Source of the DNA: Strigamia acuminata | Lineage: Eukaryota > Arthropoda > Chilopoda > Geophilomorpha > Linotaeniidae | Reading direction: 5' to 3' | DNA: 64,000 bases | Assembly: GCA_949358305.1 (NCBI GenBank) | Contig: OX442315.1 | Span: 29,104,427 to 29,168,426, forward strand | Position numbers and translations under genes: made by a program | Shown here: positions 50,701 through 61,200 of the stretch, in pieces | Layout: every line of letters starts with the position of its first letter | Position numbering within the stretch: the first letter of the stretch is position 1 | Notes under the pieces: model-generated | Database searches by the model: none | Told to the model about the DNA's origin: nothing | The model's input: only the letters and a program-made list of their open reading frames with translations

Positions 50701-51133
50701 AGAAGTCATCTTCATATCAATTCTGAGGATGACCAGTCAGGTCAAAAAGCTTAGTTGTTTATTAAGTTAATAAATTCGCACGTTTTAGAACCTATAAATC
50801 GTTGTTCTCTTGTGTAAACCAAGACACGCAATAACAACAGTTCATTTTCCACATTTCATGTCAAAAAAAAAGAAACAACAAAAAAAACCCACCAATTTCT
50901 TGCAGGTGTTTCACCCAACTCAATTACAGACCGAATTGTATCGGTTGTTTTATGGCATTTTTATGCAGTTCCAGTGCAGAAAATAATAACTAGGCCACGA
51001 AACAAATACTCTTCACTTTAGTCCATCGTTTTACGAGTATGATTATGTATTTGAATGTGTAATATTAATTTAAAACTTAACTTACCATTATTATCGCCAA
51101 TCTCGGAGTCTGCAACCGCTTCTGGAAGTGCAT
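20785..51133 (-). CDS. TIMELESS/timeout replication-fork protein, C-terminal part (13 exons, partial)
   Basis: Exons, 5' to 3' on the minus strand: 51133-51086, 33086-32987, 23946-23745, 23670-23525, 23462-23386, 23127-22992, 22935-22856, 22281-22105, 22044-21955, 21892-21827, 21772-21654, 21587-21433 and 21256-20785. All phases agree and give about 622 C-terminal residues. TIMELESS with TIPIN stabilises replication forks; the mammalian protein binds PARP1. Seen in order: an acidic segment ending EHEFNYRDFVRRFA; LQPYTILLRNF with FTNHCIAKMFHRIAWDLK; FMEILFWKGLGDVFEIEQGYG; two repeats each starting with a W-S/G-E-(E) motif (QLWSEEEEDELGRLYEEF and SAWGESEEAQLRNLF); ELYKKR; the PARP1-binding-type region WLRDALKEASDER, ALVPLAEDIVE, ESYWRIP; and an acidic SSDDE-rich tail. 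The TIMELESS N-terminal domain is outside the window. Homology is to vertebrate TIMELESS/insect timeout, not the circadian insect tim. The 48-bp exon at 51 kb is the least certain. Confidence 0.92.
28532..28621 (+). promoter_or_regulatory. Candidate TATA promoter and first exon of a nested plus-strand transcript
   Basis: TATAAAA lies at 28532-28538. An initiator-like GTGTCAGG follows about 35 bp later, then an ATG at 28574 opening a 16-codon frame (MRFGHTSLLLSSSREK) that ends exactly at a donor (AAAAG|GTAAAA at 28622). Spacing and order fit an arthropod TATA/Inr promoter with a short first coding exon. No downstream partner exon was found, so this could also be chance. Confidence 0.3.
31735..31825. 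repeat. Polypurine tract (AAG/GAT/GGGAA-rich)
   Basis: About 90 bp of almost pure purine on the plus strand, including five AAG-type triplets, GATGATGAT and repeated AAGGG. Seen directly. Confidence 0.8.
34790..35093 (+). mobile_element. MITE family A, copy 1 (TIR element, TA target site)
   Basis: The 304-bp element starts AGGGGTTTCATAAATG and ends in the inverted CATTTATGAAACTCCT, flanked on both sides by TA. Inside are GCTGAAGTGATTAT-type sub-repeats, an A/T-rich middle (AAATAAATAAATAA) and AAAGTCATGTGACA. It carries no coding frame, so it is non-autonomous. A second copy lies inverted at 52047-52414. The TA duplication suggests a Tc1/mariner-type transposase supplied in trans. Confidence 0.85.
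38826..38837. promoter_or_regulatory. NRF1-like palindrome GCGCATGCGCAC
   Basis: An NRF1-type motif lies in a GC-richer patch (38640-38880). It is seen directly; its role inside the intron is unknown. Confidence 0.3.
39936..40352. mobile_element. MITE family B (TIR element, TAA target site)
   Basis: The 417-bp element has inverted ends AGCTAGGTTCACACTTGTG, extended by TTCACACTAGA after a short gap, and is flanked by TAA on both sides. The 3-bp TAA duplication is typical of PIF/Harbinger elements. The interior is CpG-richer than its surroundings (CGACGCAACGCAAGG; GCGTTGCGT near the right end) and includes a TGACGTCA. No transposase frame is present, so it is non-autonomous. Confidence 0.85.
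40768..41201. mobile_element. MITE family C with 68-bp near-perfect terminal inverted repeats
   Basis: Positions 40768-40835 and 41134-41201 are inverted copies differing at one base (ACTATACTCGAG versus ACTATACTTGAG). The element is 434 bp and has no coding frame of its own. A GTT trinucleotide flanks both ends and may be the target duplication. A GTTGCCTAGGCAAT box lies inside. The near identity of the arms suggests recent insertion or hairpin-driven correction. Confidence 0.9.
43254..43312. repeat. Hairpin with 26-bp arms
   Basis: Arms 43254-43279 and 43287-43312 are inverted repeats with 24 of 26 bases matching, with a 7-base loop (TTGAACG). A smaller hairpin (GAGAATCGG ... CCGATTCTC) lies at 43476-43505. 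Both share the AATCGGTTTTT word and probably belong to one degraded inverted-repeat element. Confidence 0.75.
44981..45025. repeat. A-rich polypurine tract
   Basis: A run of AAAAAAAG and AAGAAG units of about 45 bp, with no other content. Confidence 0.7.
49093..49786. mobile_element. Inverted-repeat element D with CpG-rich internal hairpin array
   Basis: The 694-bp element begins GGCGCATTCGAAAAGT and ends with the inverted ACTTTTCGAATGCGCC, flanked by TA. Its centre (49395-49530) is the most CpG-dense stretch of the window and holds three diverged units of CGGCCGCATT-loop-AATGCGGCCG, each able to fold back. Near the right end is a perfect 40-bp palindrome (49694-49733) and a second near-palindrome at 49739-49762. 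There is no coding frame, so it is a non-autonomous foldback-type element. Confidence 0.8.
49694..49733. repeat. Perfect 40-bp palindrome
   Basis: The left half is ACACGACATTTACACGAATT and the right half is its exact reverse complement with no spacer. It lies within element D. A smaller relative (ATTTACACG ... CGTGTAAAT) is at about 50128-50153. Confidence 0.9.
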
Positions 51134-52046
51134 CTAAGATTAAAAACAAAATCAAAATATGTAAATTAAAAATAAATATATATATATATACGTGCAAAAA
51201 AAGTAATTATAGCGTTGTTTGATGATTTGCAACAATGGGCAGTCAGACGGGTGAAAGATTAAAAGAAAAACGAGAGAAAAAGCGAAGGAAAAAGTCGATT
51301 GAAATCAGTTAGCGACGTGACAAGTTGAAGGCGATGCCTGTCACGCGAAAGAACCAATAAGACGCCACGGGTAATGAAAACGCACATATCAACCTAAATG
51401 GATCCACTAAACGTTCGCACACGTCCAGAACAATGATTTAACATTTTCCTCCTAACAACAGGTTTGCTTCACTCGAATGAGACAACCGATTTCGGGCTAC
51501 AAATTACAACATCTGGTTAACAACATACCAGCATTCGTTTGCATTAAGCTGACAGGAAAGAACTCGCGAGGAAAAAAATCTGAGACAAACGTATCACTTG
51601 AAAAATCCAACAAACTGTTAGTTGTTAGCACACTTGTTTCAATTTACCACGCGAGTATCATCATTAGAGAAATTGCTCGTTCAAATTAATATAACATTGT
51701 TGTAATTAGCTTAGCTTTCATTTCATACAAAATTAACGCATCAATTTCAACACTAAACCTCTTTTTACACCTTATGTTCTCTTCTATTGACGTGCGAGTG
51801 AGTAAAACTTAAGCGCTTTTTCATCCCGCAGAATATTGAAATCGCCCTTTTTTTTTATAGAAATTTGTATTCAATGCGAGTTTTAAAAAAATATCCTAAT
51901 TTTTTTTCTCACATGTCGACATTAGAACTAAAAAAATACAGAAAGTAAAAAAGAAATGAATATTTTATTTGGCAAACAGCTGCTGCACCAAAATGAATAA
52001 ACGAAAATACTGTTTTCTTGTTACCAATGAAACCCCATATACAATA

Positions 52047-52414
52047 AGGGGTTTCATAAATGACACGCTGAAGTGACTGTTCCAATAATCACAATCGCTG
52101 CATTATTGAGGACCCACGCCAGGTCCAAATAATTATTTTGCATGTCACATGACTTTCATTTATACTTTTAATTTTATTTTTGTTATTTATTTATTTGTTT
52201 TTATTAAATTAAATTGATTATTTATTTTTATGTATTTAATAATTTACAACAAACTCTCTTTTTCTTAGTTTAAGCATTCTTCAGCACTACCAACTCCTTT
52301 TCAGACGATTATACATAAGCGCTGAAGTGGTGACGCGACTATTCTTGTGATTGGCCCACACAGGTCACATGATAATCACTTCAGCGCCTTCAGCGTATCA
52401 TTTTTGAAACCTTT
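52047..52414 (-). mobile_element. MITE family A, copy 2 (inverted relative to copy 1)
   Basis: The 368-bp element has left end AGGGGTTTCATAAATGACACGCTGAAG and inverted right end, flanked by TA on both sides. Read on the minus strand it follows copy 1 block by block: GCTGAAGTGATTAT, TATAATCGTCT, AAAAGGA, GTGCTGAAGA, TGCTTAAACTAA, the A/T-rich middle, AAAGTCATGTGACA, TTGGACCTGG, GTGGGTCCTCAATAATGCAG. The middle differs in length. It has no transposase frame. Confidence 0.85.
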
Positions 52415-53266
52415 TAATATTATTTATTACTAAGCAAATATTGTCCCCATGCCTGGAGAAACTTTTCTTAAAACCCCGTCACGAAATGCACACCTTTATT
52501 AGTGCAATGAACATGTCTATTCAATACTGTGCGGACATTATTTCCGCTAGCTGAATATTAAACTCGAGTGATTTTGGTGTAAACAAACACACACGTAGCA
52601 ACTGAAATAAATGTCAAAACACACGGAAAGTTTTAAGGTCAATTTTTCAATATTCTTTACAAAGTAAAATAAAAAAATAAAAAAAAATAAAAATTTAACC
52701 ACAATATTTCTATAAAATATACACACATTTCAGAGTAGATGCGATGAGCTGTGCTTTGTGACGAAAGATATTATCACTAACACAAATATAACTTTCAGCA
52801 AATCGATCATTTCAAATCCGCGTTGTTCCATTTACACAGCTATCTAATCGCTATCGACACGTTCTGCTTCAAGTCATTCATCCAAAAACGAACAATTGAT
52901 GCTACTCTTCAATACACGCATTTGATCGTCACATTAATACACGCAATTTTGTAAATTTGCAATTTTAACTACTTTGCATTATCACTCGAGTAATTACAAA
53001 ACGCACAACAGAAAGATCGCAAAATCACAAAATCAAGCCCAAAAAAATAGTTTTTCCGATTTTTAAACTTCTCAAATACAAAACAAAATGGAGGCAGCCA
53101 TGCTCGATCTAAAATATACAGTATGTTGCCTATTTGTAGCTAATTTTTAAATTTTCTGAATCACAAGTGACGATTTCCCGAATCTTGGAATCGCACAAAC
53201 GCAAAATCGTAAGATGAAATTTGAAGGCATCAAAAATGATAGGAATAATGACAAAATGACACAACT

Positions 53267-53286
53267 GCACATTTAATGAAACCCCT
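53267..53286. repeat. Solo terminal-repeat end related to MITE family A
   Basis: CATTTAATGAAACCCCT followed by TA matches the outer end of family A with one inserted base. The matching left end was not found, apart from ATGAAACCCC at 52027-52036, so this is likely a truncated copy. Confidence 0.5.
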
Positions 53287-55129
53287 TAATGTTCCACTCC
53301 CATGTAGCAATAATCCCCCAGCGATGGTATGTTGCGCATTTAATTATGCGACTAAAGAATTGCAGGCGCGCCAACACAATGAAGTTATGTTCGTAGTGAA
53401 AGCGAAAGGGGGTGTTACGAGGGGCTCAAGGGGTATGGGGTGAGGGTGTTCAAGTGGCCTAGGGTGATAAGTTTGAAATGCGAGCCCATAAAATTCGAAC
53501 GGATGCGTTTCAGCGTCTCTGCGTTGATTGGAAACGTTGCTGGTGTTTCCCTATTCCCCCTCCTCGCTCGCCCTGCTCGTGCCCCTCCTACTCATCATGT
53601 AGAGACTCCCCAATGATTCTACTGCGAATGCGCACTAGCTAAAATGATGCAAATTGAAAACAAGCAAATTTGCACATGTACAAAGGGGAGAATGGAGTTG
53701 TTATGAAAGCGCCAAATGACTTAAGGGCGACGCGAGGAGGGTCAAATCGAAGGAGGCAAGGAAAAGAAGGGGAAAGAAGCGAGCAAGACACTTTTATGTG
53801 TTTTTACGTGTGCCGAATGCGGAGGGAATGTCAGTCACGTGGGTTATGACTTGTTCAGTGAAGCTTTAAGAGGATTTCGAGTGTGAATTTTTATTTTTGG
53901 TGTGAAACTGACAAAAATTGGCGTTTGTGGTCATCAAATAGGGTTTTACGGCCCACTTTTCACACCCTCAGATATTTTTGCCAGATGACATAAAAACGTA
54001 ATGGAGTTTTATTGCGTATATACCACTTGGGATTAGTTCCAAATTGTAATGACTGCAACAATTTTCTCCGCTTTTGATTGTGATTTATGAAATCGCTAAA
54101 CGGGAGTTTGAGTTTAGAAAGTGGTTTGCAAATTAAAAAAAATCTACAAGCATAAAACTTGTAAAGTATTTACTTTCGAGCGACCAAGTATAAAAACGGT
54201 GGCTATTATACGATGTAATCTACAGGGAGAATTAATTACTTGGATGTGAGCAAACATTGGCCTGGTAATTGGTGCCAAAGAGCGCGTGCTGCCAAAATCA
54301 TGTACCCGCTCTCGTCTTGGAATCACGCAATTGTATAGACTGCAACAAGCAATCAGTATAAAAACAGCAATTACCACTCATTTTTCTAATTAAAATTACC
54401 ACCCATTATAATTGATTCTTTTTACAATTTTATTATTTTATTTTATAATATTTTCCGTACAAAAAATATTAAATTATTCTCTACGGCTTACGGTTACCAT
54501 CCAAGCAACCCTAATTGATTTAATTCCTTCTAAGAATGCACTTAGGTGTGTAATTGTGCAGACCAATATATCGTGCATTTATTTTATTTGTTCTCGCTAA
54601 ACCGGTTATCAATTACATATTTTTCCCCTTAATCTTTCATCACATCATATTTATATATCTCAAAACATATATTCCATTCAAATTGGTTTATTTGTTTATT
54701 GTTCTTCTTTTTCTGTTTTTTTTTTATAAAAATAGAAAAAATATTTTGAATTCTAATTAGTCATTAATGTACCACAAGGGGATTTAATTTACTCACGAAA
54801 CATCAATCTCTTTCAGCCCATTATCTCAAGAACCCTTTAAACACCACCTTTAATTATTCAAATCTAATTTAAATTTTAAATTTTTATTTCACAGTAAACT
54901 GACCACTCGGAGAGTTAATCATTCATCACTCATTCTATCATCATCAAAAGGTAAAAAAAAATTTATAGTTTGCATCTTAACATTGCCATTCGATGCTCAT
55001 CAATATTTATTGTAACGCAAACAATGCGAAAATGTCAGCTGAAAAAAAAAAAAATTTCAAAAATAAATATTGGATCTACTCGGCGGAGAACTTAGGCAAA
55101 TGAGATCGCTTCAATTGAAGACGAAATCA

Positions 55130-55235
55130 ATATTCAGAAAAAAGAAACGAGAGCTGAATAAGAAAAAAGGAAAAAGTAAAAGAAAAAAAAAAAAGAGAAC
55201 AAAAGAAACTGCCAAAAAAAAAAAAAAAAAAAGTC
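55130..55235. repeat. A-rich polypurine tract
   Basis: About 100 bp of A with scattered G on the plus strand. It creates an artificial Lys-rich frame that is not a gene. Confidence 0.8.
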
Positions 55236-58200
55236 AAATTGCGACAAAATTCGAATTTAGAAAATAGAAAACTTATATGTCCACATTTAAAAAAAACGAA
55301 AAAACACTAAAACCGTAAAATTAATTAAAACTGACAAACTGTCCTGCACATTTTAAATGCCTCCTTTTATTACCCTCTTAGACAGACCAAAACATACAAA
55401 TAAATAACTCAATAACAATAAAATTAATTAAACTCGGTTTCCATATCGCCATCAACTTAACCCCCTACCACCGAATCCGTAATGGAAAATACTTCTTCCA
55501 CCCTAAATTACATCACCAATCTTAATTATCGGCAGAGCCGCCATCGAGTCAATCGGGCAATCGCGCAACAGCGGGAGATTTATCCACAGCATGTAAAAAA
55601 AACAATCTTCTGACCCTCAAAGAAGGTAAACAAAGTGACCCCCACTGCGTGGTCAATGAAGATCTACCTCTAGAAATCCCCTTCCAATGTTCATAAATCA
55701 GACTCCCTGTGCACTTCCTTTGTTTATTACCTCCAGTGTCAAAGGGTTGGTAGTGAGTTTCCTTGGTCTAGTGATAAATGGCCCCCCTCGGAAAGGCTGG
55801 CGACATGCCATCTGTCATTGAGACAGGTGAAAAATACCTTGCTTCTCACTAAGATTTGTCCTATTGATAATTTATACCGATCAAAATGGAAGGATGGAAA
55901 AAAAGTAAAATTGAAAGCATAATACATCGATATTCGATAGGAAATAAATTGCTGACCGCGAAGAAAGCGAAAAGAAATACAGGCCAAACAAATCCTTTAG
56001 CGAAGATTTATTGTTTTGATTTAAGGAGCATCGAACATTTTGTCAGACAAATCCGATTAAAAATGACTAGGGATTGCATGTAACCCCTTACAAGTTTCCT
56101 TCACTCAGGATTTGTCCTTATAATTGCTTTGTTGATATTTGGCTCGTTCGTCCTAACCTCCTCCACATCCAGGGTCATAAATTTCATCTGGGATTCTTTC
56201 TTTATCTAAAAACCTTTTCCTTATCTCGTTCCTTCGGCTCCTAGAGGGGGAAGTTCACATTCATCATTCACTTTGTACAAGAAATACACATTACTCAACT
56301 CGCTGCATTTACACAACAATTAGCTCTGGCGCCTACACACAAAAAACATTGTTGCAATAATAATAAGCACGTCAACTTCCATTAACAAGAAAAATTAAAC
56401 AGCTGCAGACAAGAAAATGAAAACAAAAGCGCTCTGTGCAATTCATCAGCAAAAACAAATTTCGCCTTAGAGTTGCAAATTGCTATTTCAATCGCCTGGT
56501 GGCTTTAAAATTTGCACATCAACAACATCACGAGGTGCAACCAATACATCAATAATGTCATTAACACGAATCTCCAAATTATCACAACGTTATAGGATGC
56601 AGTTGGAGATGGGTATTGGGTATAATGAGAATCCCGATAAATCTAAATTGTCAAAACCAAACGGTAGTTTAATAAAACTGCATTTCAATTATCATTTCCT
56701 TCTGACATCAATTAATGGCTGAATTATGAACGCATTTATAAATCATGATGCAAATGTCACAGAATACTGTTTACTTGACAATAACATAAATTTTAATAAT
56801 TAGCACTGTAGACCTTTCAGCTTCTCCGTCTCAGTTAGCATGTATACACACAATATGTACACGCTAAACAACAAAATGTTATTTATTGCGTTTGTAAAGC
56901 GCTCCCAAGATGCAAATCTCAAGCAACATGCATGTTACATCCAAGCCGCGTTTGCAGGCTTGAATTTTCAAGATGCAAATTGACATTTGTACCCATACAA
57001 AGTGCATTTCTGAACCCGGCCTTTCGCTAGTTATTGGAAAAATTGAGAAACACTATACCAGACCATTTTTGCAATTGAATATGCGCATTTTTTTTTTGGT
57101 TTCCTTTCATAAATTGAAACCGGTGTTCAATAATACAATACAATTGACTGTATCTGACACGCGATCAAATTTCATTTGCATTTTCCAGCACTAAAAGTTT
57201 CAAAATCGTCATTAGATATAGAAACAACAATCCCACTACTAAGTAAAACGAAAAAAATAAATAAAAATACAATCTCGCTCCCACATTCATGAATACGAAC
57301 ACCTGTCAAAACCACAACACACCCCTTCCTCCATATCTGAAATTTGAACAGATGGCATCGTTGGTTGGCACATTAACTGATCTCTAGCGACGCCAACTCC
57401 CCTTGCGGCCATCTAGAAAACTCGAGCAGCCAATAGCATGCAGAAATTCGTATCTGGATTTCATCCCGACTAGGTTGGCATGACTGCTTGTGAAATGCCA
57501 TTAATTCACCACACTCGAAACTGCACAGCTCAACTCGCTCGGCAAACGTGAACAGAGGTGGTGGATATCAAAATGAACTTACAATGAGTTCTAACTTTTA
57601 AGTGGGCATCACTTCGGCTTTATGATGTGCCACTATGTGAAATCTTGTCCTGTTATATCGCCATTAAGTTCAGCTGTTGTAGTCGTAAACGAAAAGCTAA
57701 AAAAAAAAAATCAACTTCTAAACTGTCAATTTAAATTTATTTAAACAAGACCAAGATCAACTCAAATTACACGCATGCACGTAAAAGCACCTGCAGAACT
57801 AAATTGATATGGGAAACCATTGACTTGTGTATCTACAATTTCGTATAAAGTTGAGAATACTAATGTGTTGCATGGAAAAATGAAGATAATCAAAAACAGT
57901 CGACATACTTCGAATGCAGCTAGTGTTTGCAAGTCCAATAATTCAATAGTCAATAGAAAGATTATTTATAGCCGTACAGAATTTTTTGAAGGGCTTTTGC
58001 AAATAGAAAATTTAATAAACCATGCAAATGGTTTTCCAATTTCATTTATTCAGTGTACAACCGGCCAGAGAAAAATAATAATAAATAATAATACATCTTT
58101 ATAAACGCCAATTAAGTAGGAAGCCAGGTTTTCTTCAAAAGATCTTGCAACTACTTTTTTTACAACAACTTTCCTTCATGTTGTGTTAGATATCACCTCA

Positions 58201-61200
58201 TGATGGTAGACTGGATGAAGACCAGAACTCTATACCATAAAATTCGAACAGCAGAACCTTCCATTCCGTAATGGATAAAACTCAATGCAAAACAGATTTT
58301 TATCTTTCTTTAGTATTTCAAACCAATAAAGGCTGAGCCAACACAAAGAGTGGATGAACTCTATCATTATGTCAACTAAGTTGACCAAGTTGCTACTTGA
58401 AACAGAGATAACAGATTCAATTTACATTCCATTAAGTTCTTGGAAAACAAATCATTGCACATCCACTTCAATCAACTTTGAAAGTTACACACATGATAAT
58501 GGAGTGGTAATGGTTTGGAGATAAAATATATTCAATAAAAATGTAACACATTCTTCAGTTATACAACTAAATCGTTCTAAATGACGAAAATTTGTTCATA
58601 ATGTTTCAAAGCAGACAACAAAAATATTAACTTAGTACACCCTCAAGTGTAGCAAGCACAAAGGCTCCAATGTTGTCTTACAATTGGACATGTATGAGAT
58701 GATATCATATAGAAAGAAGGAAAAGTGTTTCAAAACAAAAGCGGCCAAAAAAAATTAATTACGATAACCCAATGCCATAACCCTTATAGATAAGTGATAA
58801 AAACAAAAGAAAGTTCAACATGACGCTAAATATTTTTTTTAAATATATTTTTGTAGGACCCAATAATTATTTTGCAAAAATTTTGTTTATATTTAGATTT
58901 CCTTTGGCCATTTGTTTCTGCTTTTGTACGACCGCTTGACAACGTCTGAAAGTCATAATTTTTGTACTGTTCAGATATTTAAGCAGTAATTCGCAAAAAA
59001 AATATTATTTTGATTAATTCAAACAAAGACATCGTGCCTGAAATTACTTATTTCTATGGTTGGAAATAAATGCAGTCATTCATAAGTTAATGAACTGAAA
59101 ATGGACTGAATAGAAATAATCGGTTAGTACGAGGCTGGCATTCAAATTGCAACTGCAAGACTACAACTGCTATTCCATAAACGACCACTTTTATTCTCAT
59201 GAAAATAAGTACTTTCAGACATGACATGTCTGTTTGAATAATTAAAATAAAATTCTCTTTTCTGAACCAGTAATACAATCCTAAATTCACAACTTAAAAA
59301 AAAAAAATTGACAAATAGCGTAAATAAACAAGTAAAAGGTGATAACCATAAAAATAAAATAAAAAATCTCAACCAAATATTTTAAAAAAAAATTAATTAA
59401 TCTCTTCCCCCGTTTGACATGTCATTAGCGACCTTTCACGAGGGGGTTAATTTGCTGGAAAGGTTAACATGTAGACGCAAAGTTGTTTTCACCTAAGAAA
59501 TTGCTGTAGGATTTCCTTGCCAAACTTATTTAAATTCCACCCGAACGAAATCCTTTCCTTATGTGACAATATTGGCTAAATATTTTTCGTGGTCGCATAA
59601 AACTTTCATTTTAATTTGTCGTAATGTCTCGGCGCAAACTTATGAGTGAATTCAACTATCTTGGAACCTCACCATGCAAACTAATTAGGTTTCAAGTGAC
59701 TCTCTGCCATGTTGCCACATTACATCACAGGGTAAAAATATAACCTAATTTAATCCCACCTTAAGCTCGCTCCTTATTTCGCTCTCGTGAACAATTCTTC
59801 TGCTAAATTTAAACTAAAATAGCCACCATTTCAAAATGCAACTTGACAATTATGCTAACTTTGTCTCTTAATGGACAAATCCTTGGCTAGTTACTTCAGT
59901 AATCATTAATCAACAGCATTTACAAAAAAAATTTAAAAAAAATTAAAAAACGAAGTAAAAAACGGATTCTTGTATGAAGAATAAAAAGGAAAGATAAATG
60001 GAAACAGGAAAAGCGAAGTAATGTTAAAAGTAAAAAAGACGAATGGTTTTGGCCTGATTTAATGAAAGAAGTTGCTATTGTGTGAAGCACAAAGGTGCAG
60101 CAATGCTCAAGCGTATTGACAGTGGTTGTAAAGAGTGATAAATGACGTCATTGAATCTCGGAGTAAAACCGTTTTAAAAAGCGGTGAAGAAAGAGGTTGA
60201 GAATAAAGTACAGAGCGGAGAAGACGGGGAAAATAAAGACGAAGAAGTAGAAAATATCATTGAATACTAAGCGAAAAGTGTATAAAGAGAATGGGAAGTA
60301 AAGATAATTGAATAGGAGAAATAAAGCATTGGGGAAATGGGCAGGAAGTGTGTGCAAAGTAGTGGGTAAATCAACAGAAAGAGGAAATGGAAAGAATGAG
60401 TGTCACTGGGGATTCCTAAATGATTCAGGTGGATTACACGTTTAAATAGGAAGCGAAAGTATATAAATAAAAGATGAGTCGTGGATAAAACACCTCAATT
60501 ACTTCTTTAGTAAAGTATAATATAATAAAAATTGAAATAAGATTTCCTGTTCCATTCCGCGAATGTTTTTCAAGTGCACAAAAACAGAACATCAAATGAA
60601 AGGAATCGCGCAGACCGCATTTTAATATTCTCTGGAGTTATCATTTTTAAATGTAAAATTATACGTGCACAAGAAATTCGAAAACGGTTTTGTCGCGCCG
60701 CCCTTTTAGCTTTAATGCCCGACATTCCCAACTCTAAACCAAAAGAAAAATGTTTGCTGCAGAAATACCTTCAAAAATAATCTTTGTTTTATGGAACCGA
60801 ACAATTTAAAAATATATATATTGGAAAAAAAAAACTCATCGTCGTATACGAAACAACTCAGTTAAACTTTAATTTTTCAATCAAACTGCTCTGAACGCAG
60901 AAAAAAAGAAAAAAAACTGCAGTCTCATAGATTTTTTGCCGAAACCCACTATACTATTATCGTCTGTAGACGAAAATAAAGCTTATTTACGAATAGCAAT
61001 GTAAAATCCTCCCTGTAAACAAAGTTAAATTAAAATTCCAAATTCTTGTTACCGCATCCTAAATAAAATCTTTCCCTCTCATTACTTTAAATTTAATGCT
61101 GATTTAAATTTCACCTTTTCAAAGCCACAAAACCAAAGCGTTTTAAGCACCGAATGTGAAAACCGACAAGATGAATACAACCCCGTAACATAATTTATAT

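Larger units (their letters stand above)
33087..51085 (-). other. About 18-kb intron of TIMELESS, rich in inverted-repeat elements
   Basis: The exon at 51086-51133 ends in one base (G|) and the exon at 33086 begins needing one base (|TT AAC), so the two join as Val-Asn. Separately listed elements inside are inverted-repeat transposons at 34790, 39936, 40768 and 49093, and a hairpin at 43254. The remainder is AT-rich with purine or A tracts (for example 44981-45025) and a GC-rich patch with CCAAT and CGGAAGTG boxes at about 47600-47820. No nested gene is supported. Confidence 0.72.

Noticed and set aside
55070-55267. Lys-rich 65-codon frame
   Set aside because: It is a translated A-rich purine tract.
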